Assembly: GCA_963741135.1 (NCBI GenBank)
Contig: CAVUHC010000002.1
Coordinates: 186,001-250,000 of the forward strand
Length of the DNA: 64,000 nucleotides
From: Gp6-AA40 sp963741135
GTDB taxonomy: Bacteria > Acidobacteriota > Vicinamibacteria > Vicinamibacterales > UBA2999
Direction: 5' to 3'
Position numbers and translations under genes: made by a program. Below are positions 60,767-64,000 of this stretch, piece by piece. The notes below the pieces were generated by a model. It searched no databases, was not told where the DNA came from, and saw only the letters and a list, made by a program, of their open reading frames with translations. Numbering within the stretch: the first letter of the stretch is position 1; every line of letters starts with the position of its first letter.

Positions 60767-61592
60767 ATGCTCGTCGACGTCGAGGCACGCGTGATTCGCA
60801 ACACGCGCCTCTCCTCCGACTACAACGTCATCGCGCTCGCTGCTCCAGAGATCGCCGCCAACACCGCTCCGGGTCAGTTCGTCATGGTGAAGTCCGGCCG
60901 CGGCAGGCGATCCGCTGCTGCGCCGTCCGTTTTCCGTGTTCGAGGTGCTTCGCTCGAACGGGCGTATCGAAGGTCTTTACGCTGCTGAGCAAACGCGATC
61001 GGCGTCACGACCGGCATGCTGTTCGATGCCGTCGAAGGTGACGTCGATCTCGTGCCTCGGACCGCTTGGCCGTCCATTCGAGCCCATCGATCCGCCCGCG
61101 GAGGCGTGGATGGTCGCCGGCGGCGTCGGCCTCGCGCCGTTCGCGACGCTCGGTGACGCGCTGATCGATCGCGGAACGAAGACGACGCTGTTCTACGGCG
61201 CGCGCAGCGGCTGCGGAGCTCTTCTATCTCGACTGGTTCGCGTCAGCGCGGCATCCGGCTCGTGCTGGCCACCGAGGACGGGAGCATCGGCGATCGCGCG
61301 CGCATTACCGTGCCCTCGGAGCGCGAGCTGCGACGGCTGCGGATCCCGGTCTCGGCGCCGACGTCATGATCTACGCCTGCGGGCCCGAGCCGATGCTCGA
61401 GGCGGTGGCGCACGTCGGCCGTCAGGTTCAAGCGCCCGTCGCAGGTGTCGGTCGAGCGCGTCGATGGGCTGCGGAATGGGCGGCTGCTACAGCTGCGTGA
61501 TTCCCGTGCGCGATGGGCACGCGGCGCACCACTACGTCCGGTCGTGCATTGCCGGCCCCGTGTTCAGGGGGGACGACGTCGTATGGGAATAG
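60767..61592 (+). CDS. pyrK: Dihydroorotate dehydrogenase electron-transfer subunit (many frameshifts)
   Basis: PyrK carries FAD and a [2Fe-2S] cluster and passes electrons from PyrD to NAD+. The start MLVDVEARVIRNTRLSSDYN and APGQFVMVKSG match the ferredoxin-reductase-like leader; later come RRPFSVFEV, MVAGGVGLAPFATLGDALID, FYGARSG and the cluster motif CGMGGCYSCVIP followed by YVRSCIAGPVF (Cys-x4-Cys-x2-Cys and a distant Cys). At least eight surplus bases between about 60,905 and 61,480 break it into short frame segments. All segments are well conserved, so the gene was probably intact in the organism. Stop is at 61,592. Confidence 0.82.
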
Positions 61593-61633
61593 TGGAAATC
61601 GAATCCAATCCGAGTACCGAGCAATTGGATGTC

Positions 61634-61697
61634 CTGGGATTTGGACTACGATTTCGCGGATTGGTACTTGGGAGTTGGGATTTGGGGTTTGGGATTT
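61634..61697. repeat. GGGATTT-type heptamer tract between pyrK and pyrD
   Basis: TGGGATTTGGACTACG, then GGTACTTGGGAGTTGGGATT and TGGGGTTTGGGATTTG fill most of the 103-base gap. The tract runs directly into the presumed TTG start of pyrD, leaving no visible ribosome-binding site. Confidence 0.8.
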
Positions 61698-62639
61698 GAC
61701 TGACCTGTCCGTCCAGATCGGCACGCTGTCGTCTCGCAAATCCGCTCATCGCGGCGAGCGGCTGCTTCGGCTACGGCGTCGAATACGCCGAGGCGATCGA
61801 CCTCTCGACGCTCGGCGGCGTCGCGGTCAAGGGTCTCTTCCTCAAGGAGCGCGAAGGCCATCCGCCGGAGCGGATCGTCGAGACGCCGTCGGGGATGCTC
61901 AACGCGATCGGTCTGCAGGGCATCGGCGTCCACCGCTTCATCCGCGAAAAGCTGCCGGAGCTGCGCCGGCTGCGCGCGACCGTCATCGTCAACATCTGCG
62001 GAAGCACGCTCGACGAGTACGTCGAGCTCGCGCGAATCCTCTCCGATGCGGAAGGCGTCGCGGCACTCGAGCTGAACATCTCGTGCCCGAACATCAAGGA
62101 AGGCGGCATCACGTTCGGCTGCAGCCTCAACGGCACCTTCGACGTCGTGAGCGCGGTGAAGAAGGTCACGCAGCTTCCCGTGATCCCGAAGCTCACGCCC
62201 AACGTCACCGATGTCGCATCGTTCGCCCGAGCGTCAGAAGACGCAGGCGCGGACGCGGTGTCGCTCGTCAACACGTTCCTCGCGATGGCCATCGACATCG
62301 AAACGCGCCGCCCGAAGCTCTCGAACATCGTCGGCGGGCTGAGCGGTCCCGCGATCCGGCCGATCGCGGTTCGCATGGTCTACGAGTGCCGCCGTGCCGT
62401 GAAGATTCCGGTCATCGGCATGGGCGGCATCGCGAGCGCGCGCGATGCGCTGGAGTTCATCATCGCCGGCGCCACCGCCGTGCAGGTGGGGACGGCGAAC
62501 TTCGTCGATCCGTTCATCTGGAGCAAGCTCCTCGACGGCCTGACCGATTACATGCGCCGGCACGACGATCGCGCGCCTGTCCGACCTGGTGGGAAGCATC
62601 GATACCAGCTCGCGCGAGAAGCAGTGGATCAGCTCCTAG
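61696..62639 (+). CDS. pyrD: Dihydroorotate dehydrogenase, class 1B (two frameshifts)
   Basis: The restored ~313-residue FMN enzyme oxidises dihydroorotate to orotate with PyrK as partner. It shows LANPLIAASGCFGYGVEYAE, GVAVKGLFLKEREGHPPERI, the catalytic-Cys region LELNISCPNIKEGGITFGCS and the FMN phosphate motif IPVIGMGGIASARDALEFII. The frame shifts near 61,738 and 62,569; restored it ends SSREKQWISS at TAG 62,639. TTG 61,696 is the likely start, though the heptamer tract before it leaves this open. It overlaps pyrF. Confidence 0.88.
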
Positions 62640-63341
62640 TCGCGCTCGACGTCGAGAGCGGGCGAGCGTGCGATGGAACTGGCCGACTGCACTCCGCGGC
62701 GTCGTCGGTGGATTCAAGGTCGGCAACCGCCTGTTCACCAGCGAAGGACCCGAGCTCGTGCACACGCTGGTGGATGCCGGTGCCCGTGTCTTCCTCGACC
62801 TCAAGTACCACGACATCCCGAATACCGTGGAGCAGGCGGTTGAGGCCGCGGTCGCACACCGGTGCGTGGATGATCAACGTCCACGCGTCCGGCGGGAGCG
62901 CGATGATGCAGGCCGCCGCGCGCGCGGCGCGCGACACCTCCGCAAAGCTGGGACGTCCGTCCCCGCTCATGATTGCGCGTCACGGTGCTCACGAGCATGG
63001 ACAACGAGGCGCTGCGCACGGTTGGCGTCGAACGACCTGTGCTCGACCAGGTGCTGGCGCTCGCGCGCATGACGCAGCAGGCAGGACTGCAGGGAGTCGT
63101 GGCCTCCGCTCAGGAAACACCTGCCATACGAAAGGCCTGCGGACCGGACTTTCAGATCGTCACGCCGGGAATTCGCGGCGCATCCGCAGGCAGCGAACGC
63201 AACGATCAGTCACGAACGATGGGACCGGCGGAGGCGATCCGTGCGGGCGCGAGCTATATCGTGGTGGGACGGCCGATCATCGCCGCGCAGGATCCGCGAG
63301 CGGCCGCAGAAGCGATCGTCGAGGAGTTGCGCCTGATGTAG
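62624..63341 (+). CDS. pyrF: Orotidine 5'-phosphate decarboxylase (four frameshifts)
   Basis: The restored ~238-residue TIM barrel turns OMP into UMP. It begins MDQLLVALDVESG with the substrate Asp, then GGFKVGNRLFTSEGPELVHT, the catalytic Asp/Lys array in RVFLDLKYHDIPNTVEQAVE, VTVLTSMDNEALRTVGV and the phosphate-binding DFQIVTPGIRGASAGSERND with GASYIVVGRPI. Surplus bases lie near 62,656, 62,691, 62,862 and 62,980. Start GTG 62,624 overlaps the pyrD stop. A strong hairpin follows the stop. Confidence 0.9.
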
Positions 63342-63365
63342 AGGCGGACCTCAAGGTCCGCCTCT
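63340..63365. terminator. Twelve-pair hairpin between convergent pyrF and pal
   Basis: AGAGGCGGACCT and AGGTCCGCCTCT form a perfect 12-bp stem with a CA loop beginning within the pyrF stop codon. There is no T tract, but its place between convergent genes suggests a terminator for both. It belongs with the palindromes at 28,535 and 57,822. Confidence 0.75.
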
Positions 63366-63378
63366 TCGATCGATTGGG

Positions 63379-63959
63379 TTATTTCGCCGTAATGATGAAG
63401 TGGCCGCGGCGGTTCATCGCGCAGCACGCCTCGGTCATCTCCGTGCAGAGCGGCTCCTCTTCACCCTTGCTGATCGCGAGCATCCGATCCGCGCCAATCC
63501 CCAGGCTGACCAGGTAGTCCTTCACCGAGGCGCCGCGGCGCTCACCAAGCGCCAGGTTGTATTCGTTGGTGCCGCGCGCGTCAGCGTGCCCCTCGACCGT
63601 CACCCTGATTGACGGCCACCGGCGCATGTAGTCGGCGTTGCGCTGCAGCGTCGCGCGCGCATCGTCTCTCAGCGTCGACATGTCGTAGTCGAATCCGATG
63701 TCGCCCAGCGGTTTCTCCGCGTTCAGCTGGTCGAGCGTCTTCCGCTGGAAGATCTCGTCTTCGGTCAGCGGACGAGGCGCCGGCGCAGGTGGTGGCGGCG
63801 GTGGTGGCGGTGGCGGTGGCGGTGGCGGCGGCGCCGCAGCCACTGGCGGCGGAGCCGGCGGCGGTGGCGCGGCGGCGGCACTTTCTTCGCGCATCCCGAA
63901 AGCACAATCACCATCGTAAGGACGATGGCGGTCAAAAAAGATATGCGGCGCGAACTCAT
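63379..63959 (-). CDS. pal: Peptidoglycan-associated lipoprotein Pal (frameshift in Pro-rich linker)
   Basis: Pal anchors the outer membrane to peptidoglycan with the Tol proteins. The N-terminus is a lipoprotein signal (TAIVLTMVIVLSGCAKKVPP, lipid-bearing Cys in LSGC), followed by a long Pro-rich linker and an OmpA-like domain: DIGFDYDMSTLRDDARATLQ, RVTVEGHADARGTNEYNLAL with GERRGASVKDYLVSLGI. An indel in the CCG-rich linker near 63,870 separates signal from body; this one needs a missing base or two extra ones. A second oddity is Cys-containing LCTEMTEACCAMNRRGHFI at the end, where the usual text is xExCxxxNRR. ATG 63,959 has GGAG eight bases upstream. Confidence 0.88.
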
Positions 63960-64000
63960 AGAGGCGCTCTCCTGAGTGGGTGATGCGTTGGGAGTGCCGC

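Noticed and set aside
63780..63900. Gly-rich open frame on the plus strand
   Set aside because: It is antisense to the Pro-rich linker of pal.

Overview
The window is GC-rich (roughly two thirds GC), densely packed DNA that best fits a Gram-negative, respiring member of the Acidobacteriota, probably of the Vicinamibacteria type. The reasons are three secreted VWFA-related proteins, a DUF6152 protein, carboxypeptidase-regulatory/TPR proteins, lipoproteins and outer-membrane proteins (TolC, Pal), a haem A pathway and a dispersed ATP synthase. The assignment is inferred from gene content; no rRNA is present.

Layout. 0-5 kb: a cut-off SurA-like gene, a VWFA protein, frataxin, nicotinamidase, a proline-racemase-family enzyme and a TPR protein. 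5-9.2 kb: a Gly/Tyr repeat protein, then a tight three-gene cassette (outer-membrane barrel, secreted caspase-fold protease, small membrane protein). 9.2-17.3 kb: periplasmic proteins, a MetE-like methyltransferase, a kinase relic, an amidase, an OPT transporter between duplicated fragments, and tRNA-Glu beside a broken second copy. 17.4-22.2 kb: M23 peptidase, cupredoxin-like lipoprotein, ctaA, ctaB and a DUF420 protein (haem A/oxidase assembly). 22.2-26.3 kb: TPR proteins, a sulfatase-fold enzyme and a flippase-like protein. 26.4-28.8 kb: an Fo-only ATP synthase operon. 29-38 kb: two VWFA genes, then ccsA/hemX-hemA-hemC-cobA/hemD-hemB-hemL, a nearly complete route from glutamyl-tRNA to uroporphyrinogen III. 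38-45.9 kb: DinB, GNAT, a secreted TrbI-like protein, the uppS-cdsA-dxr-rseP envelope operon, truA and pyrE. 46-57 kb: TolC, a glycosyltransferase, a HhH protein, and a probable sugar-acid utilisation group (binding protein, MFS transporter, IlvD/Edd dehydratase, 3-hydroxyacid dehydrogenase, BtpA). 57-63.4 kb: the pyrimidine genes, pyrR-pyrB-pyrC-phosphoribosyltransferase leftward and pyrK-pyrD-pyrF rightward from one 69-bp divergent promoter region. The right edge holds pal.

Two features run through the whole window. First, many otherwise well-conserved genes carry surplus single bases that break the frame (about 45 by my count, almost all insertions), concentrated at 17.4-20.3, 34.0-35.9 and 60.9-63.0 kb, while 21.7-29.9 and 45.9-60.7 kb are clean. 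I treat these as probable sequence errors and annotate the genes as restored. Second, the gaps, and several gene ends, are filled with many different short-period repeats and hairpins, some of which have become part of proteins.

The most interesting items are the barrel/caspase/membrane cassette, a candidate PyrR-binding RNA hairpin covering the pyrR ribosome-binding site next to a symmetric bidirectional promoter, the tRNA-Glu 3'-end copies with heptamer tails around the OPT transporter, and the repeats that supply protein tails.
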